64,000 nucleotides of DNA from Janthinobacterium sp. 64 (GTDB lineage: Bacteria; Pseudomonadota; Gammaproteobacteria; Burkholderiales; Burkholderiaceae_D), in NCBI RefSeq assembly GCF_002813325.1, contig NZ_PHUG01000001.1:1488001-1552000 (forward strand), in the 5' to 3' direction. Below the pieces are notes generated by a model. That model made no database searches. It saw only the letters and a program-made list of their open reading frames with translations, and was not told where the DNA came from. The translations under genes and the position numbers were made by a program. Below are positions 39,704 through 49,808 of this stretch, one piece after another (the first letter of the stretch is position 1; every line of letters starts with the position of its first letter).

Positions 39704-40093
39704 TCAATCCGCTTCCCACGCGATGCCGGCCGGCCGCGCGCCGCCTGTTTTGAAAAACGCGATGCAAGCCTGCTGGCATTGTTCCACATCCACGCACCAC
39801 GCTTCCGGATACACATCCACCTGGCCATTGGACAGCAGGTAGCTGCATTCCCCCGTTTCCTCCTCGTCGCCCAAAGAGTGAAAGCTCAGCTCGTCCTGAC
39901 CCGACAGATACATGAGCCAGGCGTTGCCGCCATTGCGCAGCATGCACAGGGCCGGGCCCTGCTCCGCCTCCGTCGCCAGGGTCAGCCACAGCTCGCACTG
40001 GGCCAGCGCACGCGCGTCCAGCAGCGTCTGCTCCAGCGCGGGCACGCTATCGACCACACGCGGCTCGCCATGCAGATTCAGTTCCATCGTCAT
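39704..40093 (-). CDS. Imm1-like immunity protein
   Basis: A 129-residue cytosolic protein with the pattern of the Imm1 polymorphic-toxin immunity family: GNAWLMYLSGQDELSFHSLGD, a following G-x-V-x-Y-P segment (GQVDVYPEAWCVDVEQC), and the terminal FFKTGGARPAGIAWE. Imm1 proteins normally protect against a toxin encoded just upstream. None is present; instead its ATG overlaps the stop of a SulP transporter gene. The family call rests on motif resemblance. Confidence 0.72.
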   Translation of the reverse strand: MTMELNLHGEPRVVDSVPALEQTLLDARALAQCELWLTLATEAEQGPALCMLRNGGNAWLMYLSGQDELSFHSLGDEEETGECSYLLSNGQVDVYPEAWCVDVEQCQQACIAFFKTGGARPAGIAWEAD

Positions 40094-41730
40094 GCTTTTT
40101 CTCCGCTCAAATCATCCATGGCCAGCGCCGTGCTCAGGTAGAGCTTGCCGCTGAGGTCTTGCAGCAGGCTGCTCTGGCGCAGGCGGTCCATCACGGGGCC
40201 CTTCACTTCGGCCAGGTTCAGGCTGATGCCGCGCTTGCTCAGCGTGCTGTTGAGCTCGATCAAGCCCAGCAAGGCCGTGCTGTCGATCTGGTTGACGGCC
40301 GACAACACCAGCACCAGGTGGCGCGCCGTCGGATGGCCGCGCAATTCGTCTTCCACGCGCTCGGTGACGGCTTCGACGTTGCCGAAGAACAGGCCCGCAT
40401 CGATGCGCAGCAGCAAGACGTCCGGCAAGGTTTGTGCTTCATAGCGCTCCACGTTGCGGAAGTGCTCGCTATTCGGGATACGGCCCAGCACGGCGATATG
40501 CGGGCGGCTGGCGCGCCAGATCAGGGTGCCCATCGACAGCAGCACGCCGATCACCACGCCCGCTTCCACGCCCAGCACCAGCACGCCGGCCGTGGTCGCC
40601 AGCAGGGCCAGCGCATCGCTGCGGTCGTAGCGCCACGACAGTTTCAGGGTATCCCAGTCCAGCAGGCTGGACACTGCAAAGATGATGGTGGCCGCCAGGA
40701 CCGGCAGCGGCAGCAGGGCCAGCCAGCCCGTGGGCGCCACCAGCGCCAGCGCCAGCAAGCCCGCCGTGATGATGCTGGCCAAGGGGGTATTGGCGCCCGC
40801 CTGGAAATTGACGGCCGAGCGCGAGATGGAACCGGTGACGGGAAAGCCGCCCGACAGCGCGCTGGCCACGTTGGCGGCACCCAGGCCCAGCAATTCGCGG
40901 TTCGTGTGCAGCTTTTCACCGCGTTTTTGCGCCAGGGTCTGGGCGGCGGACATGCTCATCAAAAAGATGATGAAGGCGATCAAGAGCGCCGGCGACAGCA
41001 AGGTGCGCCAATGGGCGCCGGAGGTAGCCAGGTTCAGGCCCGGCAAACCGCTGGGCACATGGCCCGTCGTCTGCACGCCCATCGCTTCCAGGCCACCATA
41101 GGCGACGAGCGCGATGCCGGCCAGCACCAGCGCCATCGGCGCCAGGCGCGCGCCCACATCGGCCGCCACCTTGTTCAGGCCGCAGCGCTGCAACAAGCGC
41201 GACAGATAGCGCTTGGCCAGCCACAGGAACAGCAGGCCGGACAGTCCCAACACGAGGCTGGGCGTGTGCCAGTGGGGCCAGGTGGCGCCCAGCAGCGGCG
41301 TGATCTGCCCCCAGATGATCAGGATCGCGGCGCCATTGCTGAAGCCGCTGATCACGGGACGCGACAAAAAACTGGCCATGAAGCCCAGCCGCAGCACGCC
41401 GCACAGCAGCAGGACCAGGCCGCTGATGAAAGCCAGCTGGGCGGCCAGGACGATATACAGGGAGGAGCCAGGATCGGCCAGCGGCGCCAGGGCGGCGGCC
41501 GTCATCAGGGAAACGATGGCCATCGGGCCCACCGATTGAGTCATGCTGCTGCCGAACAAGGCGTACAACACGGGCGGCAAGATGCTGGCATAGATGCCCA
41601 CCACGGGCGGCAAGCCGGCCACCAGCGCGTAAGCCATGCCTTGCGGCACCATCATCATGGCGACGACGATACCGGCAGTGATGTCTCCGGCCAACAGAGG
41701 ACGCCGGTATTGCCTGAGCCAGAGCAGCAT
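40090..41730 (-). CDS. SulP/SLC26 family anion transporter with STAS domain
   Basis: A 546-residue inner-membrane transporter for sulfate, bicarbonate or another anion. The conserved SulP start LLAGDITAGIVVAMMMVPQGMAYA leads into about 12-14 helices, including SRSAVNFQAGANTPLAS-type sequence. A cytosolic STAS domain covers about the last 110 residues (LLRIDAGLFFGNVEAV, LSAVNQIDSTALLGL). The ATG at 41730 has GGGAT upstream; an ATG 12 codons earlier lacks one. It is downstream of a TetR gene and coupled to the Imm1-like gene. Confidence 0.92.
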   Translation of the reverse strand: MLLWLRQYRRPLLAGDITAGIVVAMMMVPQGMAYALVAGLPPVVGIYASILPPVLYALFGSSMTQSVGPMAIVSLMTAAALAPLADPGSSLYIVLAAQLAFISGLVLLLCGVLRLGFMASFLSRPVISGFSNGAAILIIWGQITPLLGATWPHWHTPSLVLGLSGLLFLWLAKRYLSRLLQRCGLNKVAADVGARLAPMALVLAGIALVAYGGLEAMGVQTTGHVPSGLPGLNLATSGAHWRTLLSPALLIAFIIFLMSMSAAQTLAQKRGEKLHTNRELLGLGAANVASALSGGFPVTGSISRSAVNFQAGANTPLASIITAGLLALALVAPTGWLALLPLPVLAATIIFAVSSLLDWDTLKLSWRYDRSDALALLATTAGVLVLGVEAGVVIGVLLSMGTLIWRASRPHIAVLGRIPNSEHFRNVERYEAQTLPDVLLLRIDAGLFFGNVEAVTERVEDELRGHPTARHLVLVLSAVNQIDSTALLGLIELNSTLSKRGISLNLAEVKGPVMDRLRQSSLLQDLSGKLYLSTALAMDDLSGEKA

Positions 41731-41795
41731 GGATGATCCCGAAATCTGAAACCCGAAGCCTATCATGCGACGCGGCCGGCTGACAGAGGGATTGC

Positions 41796-42365
41796 TCAGT
41801 CTGGCAACAATTGCGCCTTCACGGCGTCGAGGATTTCCGCCGACAGGGCTTCGTCATCGACGGAACGGGCCAGCACGATGGCACCCACCATGGCGGCAAA
41901 CGTGGCGATCGCCTGCTGGCGCTGCTCTTCCGGTGCGCCGTCGGGCAGCAATCCCTGCAGCAAGGCGAACTGCTGCTGCGTGGCCTGCGTAAACGCGGGA
42001 CGCGCGCCAGGCGACATGCGCGCCACGTCGACGCCCATGGCCGCCGCCGGGCAGCCGCCGCCGGGCTGGTCGCGGTGCCGGGTGGTCAGATAGTTCTCGA
42101 TAATGGCCGGCAGCGCCCGCTGCGGATCGCTGGCAACTTTCGCCCGCCAGCCGTCCAGCGACTTGTTCAAGGCATGCTGGCACGCCTCGATCATCAAGTC
42201 TTCCTTGGACGCGAAATGGCCATAGAAGCCGCCATGCGTGAGGCCCGCGTTTTTCATCAGGTCGGCCACGCCGATGCCGTCATAACCTTTTTCGCGGAAC
42301 AATCTGGCCGCCACGTCAACGATGCGCTCGCGGTTCAGCGCCGCCTGCTCCCTGCTTACCTTCAT
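41796..42365 (-). CDS. TetR-family transcriptional regulator
   Basis: A 189-residue repressor. The N-terminal helix-turn-helix covers about 10-55 (RIVDVAARLFREKGYDGIGV, GLTHGGFYGHFASKEDL). The C-terminal ligand domain has the GGGCPAAAMGVDVARM stretch common in AcrR/NemR-like members. It lies upstream of the SulP gene on the same strand and 127 bp divergent from the dehydrogenase. A palindrome just before its start probably serves as operator. Confidence 0.92.
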   Translation of the reverse strand: MKVSREQAALNRERIVDVAARLFREKGYDGIGVADLMKNAGLTHGGFYGHFASKEDLMIEACQHALNKSLDGWRAKVASDPQRALPAIIENYLTTRHRDQPGGGCPAAAMGVDVARMSPGARPAFTQATQQQFALLQGLLPDGAPEEQRQQAIATFAAMVGAIVLARSVDDEALSAEILDAVKAQLLPD

Positions 42366-42378
42366 GCTGCCCTCCCAC

Positions 42379-42397
42379 TATGATGTCAATCATCATA
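42379..42397. promoter_or_regulatory. Palindrome upstream of the TetR gene
   Basis: TATGATG-TCAAT-CATCATA is a perfect 7-bp dyad with a 5-bp spacer. It ends 14 bases before the TetR start codon, inside the divergent promoter region. TetR proteins bind such dyads as dimers, so autorepression and control of the divergent dehydrogenase are plausible. Confidence 0.65.
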
Positions 42398-42492
42398 TAA
42401 TTTTACACCTGTTTGCGCCACTCTGTTAGCAAGCGCACCGTTTGATGCCGGTGCCGCGCCGATACTGAACCTTCGTTTCCACGGAGGCCAGC

Positions 42493-43470
42493 ATGAACGA
42501 GAACAAGGACCAGTCCGCCGGCAACTTGCAGCGCAGCATCCAGCAAGAGCAGGATCAACGTGATACCGCCAAACCCGCCGAGCAGAAAAGCCAGCAGCCC
42601 GTGCAGACGGGCCACCGCAGCCAGCCGGCTCCTCCCCTGCCCGCCCAGCATCTGGACAAGCCGGGCATCGAAGGGCAAATGCAGTTGCAACCGCGCTTCC
42701 TGGCGCCAGACTATTGCGGCAGCGGCAAGCTGGCCGGCATGGTGGCCATCATCACGGGCGGCGATTCCGGCATCGGCCGCGCCGTGGCCGTGCTGTACGC
42801 GCGCGAAGGGGCCGATGTCGCCATCATTTATCTGAATGAACACGCGGACGCCAACGAAACCAAGCGCTATGTGGAAGCGGAAGGCCAGAGCTGCCTCTTG
42901 ATTGCCGGCGATGTGCGCGAGCAAGGCTTTTGCCAGCAAGCCGTCAGCCAGGTATTGGAGAAATTCACGCACATCGACGTGCTGGTCAACAATGCCGCCT
43001 TCCAGGAACATGCGGAGTCCTTGCTGGACCTGAGCGAGGAGCGCTTCGACCTCACCATGAAAACCAATGTCTACGGTTACTTTCACATGGCCAAGGCCGT
43101 GCTGCCCCACTTGCAGCGCGGCGCGGCCATCATCAACACGGGTTCCGTGACGGGCTTGCAAGGCTCGAAGCATTTGGTCGACTATTCCACCACCAAGGGC
43201 GCCATCCATGCGTTCACCATGGCGCTGGCCGGCAACTTGCTCGACAAGGGCATCCGCGTCAACGCCATCGCACCGGGGCCCGTCTGGACGCCCCTCAACC
43301 CGGCCGACAAGTCGCCCGAGGAAATCGCGAAATTCGGCGCCGACACGGACATGCGCCGCCCGGCCCAGCCGGAAGAACTGTCGCCCGCCTACGTCTTCCT
43401 GGCCTCGCCCGCCTGTTCCAGCTACATCAGCGGCATCGTCCTGCCCGTCACCGGCAGCGTGGGGAACTAG
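42493..43470 (+). CDS. Short-chain dehydrogenase/reductase (general stress type)
   Basis: A 325-residue NAD(P)-dependent oxidoreductase. A Gln-rich N-terminal extension of about 75 residues precedes the Rossmann fold (IITGGDSGIGRAVAV). NNAA and the catalytic YSTTKGA (Tyr-x-x-x-Lys) are intact, with a serine in NTGSVTG. It resembles stress-associated SDRs such as YghA/YdaD. GGAGG precedes the ATG. The stop is 3 bp before the ku start, so the two are likely one transcript. Confidence 0.93.
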   Translation: MNENKDQSAGNLQRSIQQEQDQRDTAKPAEQKSQQPVQTGHRSQPAPPLPAQHLDKPGIEGQMQLQPRFLAPDYCGSGKLAGMVAIITGGDSGIGRAVAVLYAREGADVAIIYLNEHADANETKRYVEAEGQSCLLIAGDVREQGFCQQAVSQVLEKFTHIDVLVNNAAFQEHAESLLDLSEERFDLTMKTNVYGYFHMAKAVLPHLQRGAAIINTGSVTGLQGSKHLVDYSTTKGAIHAFTMALAGNLLDKGIRVNAIAPGPVWTPLNPADKSPEEIAKFGADTDMRRPAQPEELSPAYVFLASPACSSYISGIVLPVTGSVGN

Positions 43471-43473
43471 GCC

Positions 43474-44295
43474 ATGGCGCGCGCATTGTGGAAAGGCGCC
43501 ATCAGCTTCGGCCTCGTGCACATCCCCGTCGAGCTGATTTCAGCCAGTCTCGACCATGAACTGGATCTATCCATGCTGGACCGGCGCGACTTCGCTCCCA
43601 TCGGCTACAAGCGCTACAACAAGCGCACGGGCAAGGAAGTCGCATGGGACGACATCATCAAGGGCTATGAATACAAGACGGATGAGTACGTGGTGCTGTC
43701 CGAAGAGGACTTGAAACAGGCGAACGTGAAGGCCACGCAAACCATCGCCATCGACACCTTTGTCGATGCGCTCGAGGTGCCGCTGACCTTTTACGCACAT
43801 CCGTATTATTTGCTGCCCGCCAAGGGCGGCGAGAAAGTCTATGCACTGCTGCGTGAAACCTTGCGCAAGGCAAATAAGGTGGGTATCGCCAGCGTAGTCA
43901 TGCGCACCAAGCAGCATTTGTGCGCGCTCGTCTGCGTGGGCGACGCCATCGTGCTCAACACCCTGCGCTACGCCGATGAAATCCGCCCCACGGATGACCT
44001 GGACTTGCCCGGCAGTACCCTGAAGGCGGCGGGCATTTCCGACAAGGAACTCAAGATGGCCCTGTCGCTGGTGGAAGGCATGAGCGAGGCGTGGCAGCCG
44101 GAGCAATACCACGACAGCTATCGTGAAGACGTGCTGGCGCTGGTGAAGAAAAAAATCAAGGCGAAACAGACCAAGACCATCACCGCGCCCGCGCCCGAGC
44201 CAGAAGCAGAGCACGGCAGCAATGTGGTCGACCTGGTCGCCCTGCTGCAGCAAAGTCTGGGCAAGAAGGTGCCCGCCAGGCGTAAGACGGCCTGA
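43474..44295 (+). CDS. ku: Non-homologous end-joining protein Ku
   Basis: A 273-residue bacterial Ku that forms a homodimeric ring on DNA ends and recruits LigD. It begins MARALWKGAISFGLVHIPVEL, the invariant family start, and has the KRYNKRTGKEV and ALRETLRKANKVG-type core. A lysine-rich C-terminal tail (KKKIKAKQTK ... KKVPARRKTA) probably binds DNA. ligD lies about 2.4 kb downstream on the opposite strand. Confidence 0.97.
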   Translation: MARALWKGAISFGLVHIPVELISASLDHELDLSMLDRRDFAPIGYKRYNKRTGKEVAWDDIIKGYEYKTDEYVVLSEEDLKQANVKATQTIAIDTFVDALEVPLTFYAHPYYLLPAKGGEKVYALLRETLRKANKVGIASVVMRTKQHLCALVCVGDAIVLNTLRYADEIRPTDDLDLPGSTLKAAGISDKELKMALSLVEGMSEAWQPEQYHDSYREDVLALVKKKIKAKQTKTITAPAPEPEAEHGSNVVDLVALLQQSLGKKVPARRKTA

Positions 44296-44417
44296 TGCTT
44301 GCAGCCCACCCGGGATGCTCTTCAATCATATAAATGCATTGACTTTAATCAAGCTTCTCGCTAGCGTATGTACACAGCCTGCCGTCCGGCAAGCCCTGTC
44401 ATGCGTGCGGGAAAACA

Positions 44418-46730
44418 ATGGATGCCGAGTTAGATCAGCTTATCCTCAGCGGCGCCCCTGGCGGCGTTGTCATCATGAATGAAGAGCATGTCGTCGTGCG
44501 CTGGACGATCGGCGCGCAGCGCATCTTCGGCTATGCCAGCGATGAGGCGCTGGGCCGCACGCTGTGGGAACTGATCTCGCTGCCGGGACAGGCCGAAGCG
44601 GCCCCGCTGATCGACGAGAAACTCACGTTGCATGGCAGTTATGACCGCGAATCGCTGCGGCGGCGCAAGGATGGCGAACTCATCTACGTCGATGTGGCCT
44701 GCCAGGCCGCACGCGCCACACCGGATGCCCCCTGCTACCTGATTTCCACCATGAAGGACACGACCGTGCTGAAGGCGGCGCGCGACGCCCAGTTTGTCGA
44801 CGTGCGCTACCGGGTGCTGTTCGAATCGACGCCGGACAGCGTCATCATGGTCAATGCCACGGGCGCCATCGTGCTGGCCAACCAGCAGGCGCAGCGCCTG
44901 TTCGGCTATGCGGAAGGCGAATTGAGCGGCAGGCAAATCGATACCCTGTTGCCGCAACGCCTGCGCCACGCGCACGTGGGACACCGCGCGCGCTATTTCG
45001 ACCAGCCCCGTACGCGCACCATGGGCGCCGACCTGGAATTGCTGGGTTTGCGCAAGGACAACGTCGAATTCCCCGTCGAAATCAGCCTCTCGCCGATCCA
45101 GACGGAGATCGGCACCTTCGTCATCAGCGCCATCCGCGACGTCAGCGACCGGCGCCGGGCCGAGCAGAAGTTCCGCGGCTTGCTCGAATCGGCGCCGGAC
45201 GCCATCGTCATCGTCAACGGCGATGGCGAGATCGTGCTCGTCAACTCGCAAACGGAACGCCTGTTCGGCTATTCGCGCGCGGAGCTGCTGGGACGCAATG
45301 TGGAAGTGCTGATCCCGGCCCGCTACGCACATGATCATCCGCAACACCGGCAATCGTTTTCCGCGGCGCCGCGCGCCCGTTCCATGGGCGCCGGCCTGGA
45401 ACTGTATGGCTTGCGCCGCGACGGCACCGAGTTTCCCGTCGAAATCAGCCTGTCGCCGCTGGAAACGGACGAAGGCGTGCTGGTGTCGTCCGCCATCCGC
45501 GACATCACGGAACGCAAGCGCATCGAACACACGCTCAATGAACAGAAAATCGAACTGGAGCGGGCCAGCCAGGCAAAGGACCGCTTTCTCACCAGCATGT
45601 CGCACGAATTGCGCACGCCGCTCAATGCCATCCTCGGCTTTGCCCAGCTGCTGGCCAACGAATCGCTGCCCGCGACCGTGCTGCAAAAGCGCACCTTCGT
45701 GCAAAACATCGTCACCTCGGGCCGCCACCTGCTCACCTTGATCAATGAAATCCTCGACCTGGCGAAGATCGAGTCAGGCAGCCTGAGCCTGTCTATCGAG
45801 GCGGTGGCGCTGCCCGCGCTGATCGAGGAAGTGCGCGTGATGGTGGAAGAGCAGGCGCAGCAGCGCCAGCTCGAGATGGTCTTTTCGGTCTGCGAGCCGC
45901 TGACGGTCAAGGCCGACCATACGCGCCTCAAGCAAGTACTGCTGAACCTGCTTTCGAACGCCATCAAGTACAACCGCCCGGCCGGCAAGGTGGAACTGGA
46001 AATTTCGCAGCCCGCGCCGCAGCGCGTGCGCATCGCCATCCGCGACACGGGCAAGGGCCTGGACGATGCGCAGATGGCGGAACTGTTTCAGCCATTTAAC
46101 CGGCTGGGCCAGGAGGCGGGCAGCGAGGAAGGCACGGGCATCGGCCTCGTCGTCACCAAGCGCCTGATCGAGCTGATGGGCGGCGCCATGGGCGTGCACA
46201 GCTGCGTCGGCGTGGGCAGCGTCTTCTGGATCGAACTCGACACCATGGCCGCGCCGCCCGCCAGGATGCCGCTGGACACGGAGGGGCTGGCCGAACCGGC
46301 TGGCGACGCTGCGGACGATGCCGGCGGCCAGGCCCTGCTGCTGTACGTGGAAGACAATCCGGCCAGCCTGCGCCTGGTGGAAGACATCATCAGCTTCCTG
46401 CCCCATCTGCGCATGATCTCGGCCACCGACGCGCGCCATGGCATTGCGCTGGCACTGGAGCGCCGCCCCGATGTGATCTTGATGGATATCAACCTGCCCG
46501 GCATGAATGGCAACCAGGCGCAGCGCATCCTGCGCAACGATCCGCGCACGGCGCACATCCCCGTCATCGCGCTGACGGCCAATGCCATGAAGGGCGACAT
46601 CCACCACGGCCTGGCCGCAGGCTTTTTCCGCTACCTGACCAAACCCGTCGAGATTCCCCTGCTCAACCTTGCCATCGACGAAGCCCTGCAACTGGGGCGC
46701 GCCAGCCTGCCGCTCAGTGCGCCGCAGTGA
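44418..46730 (+). CDS. Cytosolic PAS-PAS-PAS hybrid histidine kinase
   Basis: A 770-residue soluble sensor. Three PAS domains cover about 5-120, 130-245 and 255-365; the last two are near duplicates ([20 protein letters not shown] versus [20 protein letters not shown]). HisKA has His-396 ([17 protein letters not shown]), then HATPase ([16 protein letters not shown]). A C-terminal receiver follows with its Asp in [13 protein letters not shown]. There is no membrane segment and no DNA-binding output. Its last 17 bases overlap the end of ligD on the other strand. Confidence 0.94.
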   Translation: MDAELDQLILSGAPGGVVIMNEEHVVVRWTIGAQRIFGYASDEALGRTLWELISLPGQAEAAPLIDEKLTLHGSYDRESLRRRKDGELIYVDVACQAARATPDAPCYLISTMKDTTVLKAARDAQFVDVRYRVLFESTPDSVIMVNATGAIVLANQQAQRLFGYAEGELSGRQIDTLLPQRLRHAHVGHRARYFDQPRTRTMGADLELLGLRKDNVEFPVEISLSPIQTEIGTFVISAIRDVSDRRRAEQKFRGLLESAPDAIVIVNGDGEIVLVNSQTERLFGYSRAELLGRNVEVLIPARYAHDHPQHRQSFSAAPRARSMGAGLELYGLRRDGTEFPVEISLSPLETDEGVLVSSAIRDITERKRIEHTLNEQKIELERASQAKDRFLTSMSHELRTPLNAILGFAQLLANESLPATVLQKRTFVQNIVTSGRHLLTLINEILDLAKIESGSLSLSIEAVALPALIEEVRVMVEEQAQQRQLEMVFSVCEPLTVKADHTRLKQVLLNLLSNAIKYNRPAGKVELEISQPAPQRVRIAIRDTGKGLDDAQMAELFQPFNRLGQEAGSEEGTGIGLVVTKRLIELMGGAMGVHSCVGVGSVFWIELDTMAAPPARMPLDTEGLAEPAGDAADDAGGQALLLYVEDNPASLRLVEDIISFLPHLRMISATDARHGIALALERRPDVILMDINLPGMNGNQAQRILRNDPRTAHIPVIALTANAMKGDIHHGLAAGFFRYLTKPVEIPLLNLAIDEALQLGRASLPLSAPQ

Positions 46731-49203
46731 AGCCCAGTTTTTGCATGGCCCCATCGATGCCCCTGGCGCTGCGCGCATAGCCAGCCCAGGGCGCATTGCC
46801 CACGTCGAGACGGCTGTGGACGTTGCTCACCGTCCATTGATCGCCCGCCTTCAGCTTGTCGAGCTCTTCCCAGGCCAGCGGTACGGAAATGCCCAGCCCG
46901 GAGCGCGTGCGGGCCGACCACGCGCACACGGTGGTGGCGCCTCGTCCATTACGCAAATAATCGATGAAGATCTTGCCGACGCGGTTGGCGGGACCGCTCT
47001 TGACGACAAAACGCGCCGGTATATGCTGCGCCATGTGCGCCACGATGGCTTGCGAAAACGCCTTGACCGTGTCCCAGTCGTATTTCGGGCGGATCGGCAC
47101 CACCACGTGCAAGCCCTTGCCGCCGCTGGTTTTCAGCCAGGCGGGCAGCCCCAGCTCCGTCAGGAAGGCGCGCAGCAGCACGGCCGCTTCGCGAATGGCG
47201 GGCCAGGCCACGCCCTTGCCCGGGTCCAGGTCGAACACCAGACGGTTCGGCGTGTCGTAGGCGCTGGCCAGCGCGTTTTGCGTGTGAAATTCGACCACAT
47301 TCCACTGCGCGGCCGACAACAAGCCCTGTACGCTGGCCACTTCCAGCATGGCGGCATGCTCGGGATCGAGGCCGGGATCGAGCTGCTTGACGCCGGGCAT
47401 GGTCGACGCATCGGCATGCTTCTGGAAAAACAGCTCGCCGCCCACGCCGGCCGGCGCGCGCACCAGCGACACGGGCCGGCCCCGCAAATGCACGAGCATC
47501 AGCTTGCCCACCAGCGCGTAATAGCGCACCAGATCGATCTTGCGCGCGCCGCTGTCCTTGTCGATCACCCGGTCCGCATGGCTGACCTTGAAACTGGCCG
47601 GCAGGACGCTGTCCGGCGTGGCTTGGTTCTGCATCGTCTTCTCCCTGTCGATCCGCTGTGCCCGCTCGCGCACGATGGCGGCCGGTTTTTTATCTTCGCG
47701 CAAGCCGTGAAACACGGCATGGCGCACGGCGCCGCCACTGGTCCATTGCGCAAAACTCACTTCGGCCACCAACTGCGGCTTGACCCAGATGGGCTGGCGC
47801 ACGCCGCCCGCCTTGCCCGCGAACGGACTCGCATCAGTGGCCAAGGCGTCGAGACGGCGCCGCAAGTCGCGCAAGGCCGCATCGTCAAAGCCGCTGCCCA
47901 CATTGCCCGCGTAGCGCAGCTTGCCCTGTGCATCGTGCACGCCCAGCAGCAGCGAACCGATGCCTTCGCGCGCGCCCTGCGGCGCCGTGTAGCCGCCGAT
48001 GACGAATTCCTGGCGCAGCCCGCATTTGAGCTTGATCCAGTCGCCCGAGCGGCGCGTGACGTAGGGCGAGCCACGCCGCTTGCCGATCACCCCTTCCAGC
48101 CCCAAGCGGCAAGCATGGGCGAGCAACTGCTGCGGCGCAGCATCGAGCGCCTCGCTGAAGCGCACCAGCGGCGACGCGGGCAATTGTTCCAGCAGCCCCT
48201 GCAGCAGCGCCTTGCGCGCCTCGACGGGCTGCTCCCGTATGTCGTGGCCATCGAAATACGGCACGTCGAACAGGTAATACACGATGGCGCTGCTCGTTTG
48301 CGCGTCGAAGGCGCGCTGCAAGGCGCCGAAATCCGGATGGCCGCTGGCGTCGTTGACGACGATTTCACCGTCATACCAGCCTGGCGGCAAGCCCAGCTGT
48401 TCCAGCGCCTGCCGCAGCTTCGGCAGTTTCGCCGTCCAGTCATTGCCATTGCGCGTCATCAGGCTGAGCTGTTCGCCATCGCAACGCGCAAGGATGCGGT
48501 AGCCGTCGAATTTCGCCTCGAAGATCCAGTCTTGCGCATCTGGCGGCGGCGCATCGACCAAGGTGGCCAGCTGCGGCGACAAGGTAGCGGGTAAATCGGC
48601 ATCCGGCGGCGCGGCGGTCACCTTGCGCTTGGGCATGGCCTTGTTTCTGACGCTGTCGGGCAATTCGTCCACGACGGAAAATTCCAGTGCCGGCCGGGCA
48701 TAGCCGTCTTTTTCCTTGATCAGCAGCCAGGCTGGCTGCTTTTCGCTGTGCTTGTCTCCTTTACCCTTCATGCGCACCAGCACCCAGTTGCCCTGCATCT
48801 TGTGGCCATGCAGGGTGAATTTCAGTTCGCCGGCTGCCAGCGCCTTGCGCGCATCGGGTGTGGCTGGCTGCGGCTGCCACGTTCCTTTATCCCAGACGAT
48901 GACCTTGCCCGCGCCATACTGTTTTTCCGGGATCGTGCCTTCAAAACTGGCGTAAGCGAGGGGATGGTCTTCCACCTGCACCGCCATGCGCTTGTCGCGC
49001 GGGTCGTAGCTGGGCCCTTTCGGCACGGCCCAGCTTTTCAGCGTGCCATCGAGTTCCAGGCGAAAATCATAGTGCAGACGGCTGGCCCAGTGCTTCTGGA
49101 TGACGAAGGTGAGCGCCTCGCCCGCGTCCTCGCCGCCGCCTGCCGGCTCGGGCGTGACGGCGAAATTGCGCTTGGCTTGATAGGTTTTCAAGGCGGCTTT
49201 CAT
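46714..49203 (-). CDS. ligD: ATP-dependent DNA ligase LigD (PE-LIG-POL)
   Basis: The multifunctional NHEJ ligase, 829 residues. The 3'-phosphoesterase domain (about 20-180) has [16 protein letters not shown]. The ligase domain (about 205-510) has nucleotidyl lysine Lys-231 in FEAKFDGYR. The primase-like polymerase domain (about 540-825) has VFDLDPGKG and [14 protein letters not shown]. The order matches Pseudomonas LigD. Together with Ku it provides a complete two-component end-joining pathway. Confidence 0.97.
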   Translation of the reverse strand: MKAALKTYQAKRNFAVTPEPAGGGEDAGEALTFVIQKHWASRLHYDFRLELDGTLKSWAVPKGPSYDPRDKRMAVQVEDHPLAYASFEGTIPEKQYGAGKVIVWDKGTWQPQPATPDARKALAAGELKFTLHGHKMQGNWVLVRMKGKGDKHSEKQPAWLLIKEKDGYARPALEFSVVDELPDSVRNKAMPKRKVTAAPPDADLPATLSPQLATLVDAPPPDAQDWIFEAKFDGYRILARCDGEQLSLMTRNGNDWTAKLPKLRQALEQLGLPPGWYDGEIVVNDASGHPDFGALQRAFDAQTSSAIVYYLFDVPYFDGHDIREQPVEARKALLQGLLEQLPASPLVRFSEALDAAPQQLLAHACRLGLEGVIGKRRGSPYVTRRSGDWIKLKCGLRQEFVIGGYTAPQGAREGIGSLLLGVHDAQGKLRYAGNVGSGFDDAALRDLRRRLDALATDASPFAGKAGGVRQPIWVKPQLVAEVSFAQWTSGGAVRHAVFHGLREDKKPAAIVRERAQRIDREKTMQNQATPDSVLPASFKVSHADRVIDKDSGARKIDLVRYYALVGKLMLVHLRGRPVSLVRAPAGVGGELFFQKHADASTMPGVKQLDPGLDPEHAAMLEVASVQGLLSAAQWNVVEFHTQNALASAYDTPNRLVFDLDPGKGVAWPAIREAAVLLRAFLTELGLPAWLKTSGGKGLHVVVPIRPKYDWDTVKAFSQAIVAHMAQHIPARFVVKSGPANRVGKIFIDYLRNGRGATTVCAWSARTRSGLGISVPLAWEELDKLKAGDQWTVSNVHSRLDVGNAPWAGYARSARGIDGAMQKLGFTAAH

Positions 49204-49295
49204 GGCGGGCCCATGCGGTGAGGATGGCCTTGAGTCTAGGCCGCCAGTGGCGGGCGCGCGGTACGCCAGCTAACAGAGTGCCTGCCCCGGCAAAT

Positions 49296-49359
49296 GTAAG
49301 TGTTTGTAATTAGCTCGAATCGCTGTCAACGCTATTGCCGCACGGCGCGTTTTTGCCTC
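49296..49359 (+). promoter_or_regulatory. Conserved upstream module, copy A
   Basis: This module has a direct repeat GTAAG-N5-GTAAT (49296-49310), then GTCAACGC, GCGCGTTTTT and a -10-like TTGCCT near 49354-49359. The same arrangement precedes the first genes of the two other related units at 52092 and 56895. This copy is the most divergent, with about 11 extra bases between the repeat and GTCAAC. The paired GTAA blocks with 10-bp periodicity resemble CpxR/OmpR-type sites. Confidence 0.6.
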
Positions 49360-49416
49360 AGTGACAGGGGAAATGCATCTCCTGAACTACAACCCCACTT
49401 CTCGAGGAACTGCACC

Positions 49417-49734
49417 ATGAAAAAAGTAATCGCTACTCTGATCGCCGGCTTGTTCGCTACCGCAGCCTTTGCTCAAACCCCGGCACCAGCAGCACCGGCC
49501 AAGGCCGAAGCCAAGCACACCAAGGAAGTGGCCAAAGCAGAAGCGAAAGAAACCAAGGCCGTCGTGAAAGCCGACGCCAAAGAAGCCGCCGTCGCCGCCG
49601 ATGCGAAAGCCGAAGTCGCCAGCGCCAAGGCTGACGCCAAAGCCACCAAGGCCAAAGCCCATCACAAAGCGAAAAAAGCCAAGGCCAAGGCTGACGAAGC
49701 CAAAACTGAAGCGACCGCAGCAGCAGCCAAATAA
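49417..49734 (+). CDS. Exported Ala/Lys-rich disordered protein, paralog 1
   Basis: A 105-residue protein with signal peptide MKKVIATLIAGLFATAAFA, then a mature part of almost only Ala, Lys, Glu, Asp, Val and Thr. Degenerate repeats such as KADAKEA and KAKAHHKAKKAKAKA are visible. It resembles periplasmic acid-shock protein Asr, LEA-like or histone H1-like tails in composition; homology is not shown. It is one of five paralogs in 8 kb sharing the signal peptide. A UUCG terminator follows. The function is unknown; an envelope stress role is inferred. Confidence 0.85.
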   Translation: MKKVIATLIAGLFATAAFAQTPAPAAPAKAEAKHTKEVAKAEAKETKAVVKADAKEAAVAADAKAEVASAKADAKATKAKAHHKAKKAKAKADEAKTEATAAAAK

Positions 49735-49762
49735 TCCCCCCAGCGCGTTTTTTGCGCCACTC

Positions 49763-49788
49763 AAAAAGACAGCTTCGGCTGTCTTTTT
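49763..49788. terminator. Bidirectional UUCG-loop terminator
   Basis: AAAAAGACAGC-TTCG-GCTGTCTTTTT is an 11-bp stem with a TTCG loop and T-tracts on both strands. It ends paralog 1 on the plus strand and the LytTR regulator gene on the minus strand. Confidence 0.9.
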
Positions 49789-49808
49789 GTGCATGGACGA
49801 CGCTGTCG

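Noticed and set aside
49500..49730. Possible CRISPR-like or tandem DNA repeat in the Lys/Ala-rich genes
   Set aside because: The repetition is degenerate codon-level repetition of a low-complexity protein in an intact frame, with no constant repeat and spacer lengths.
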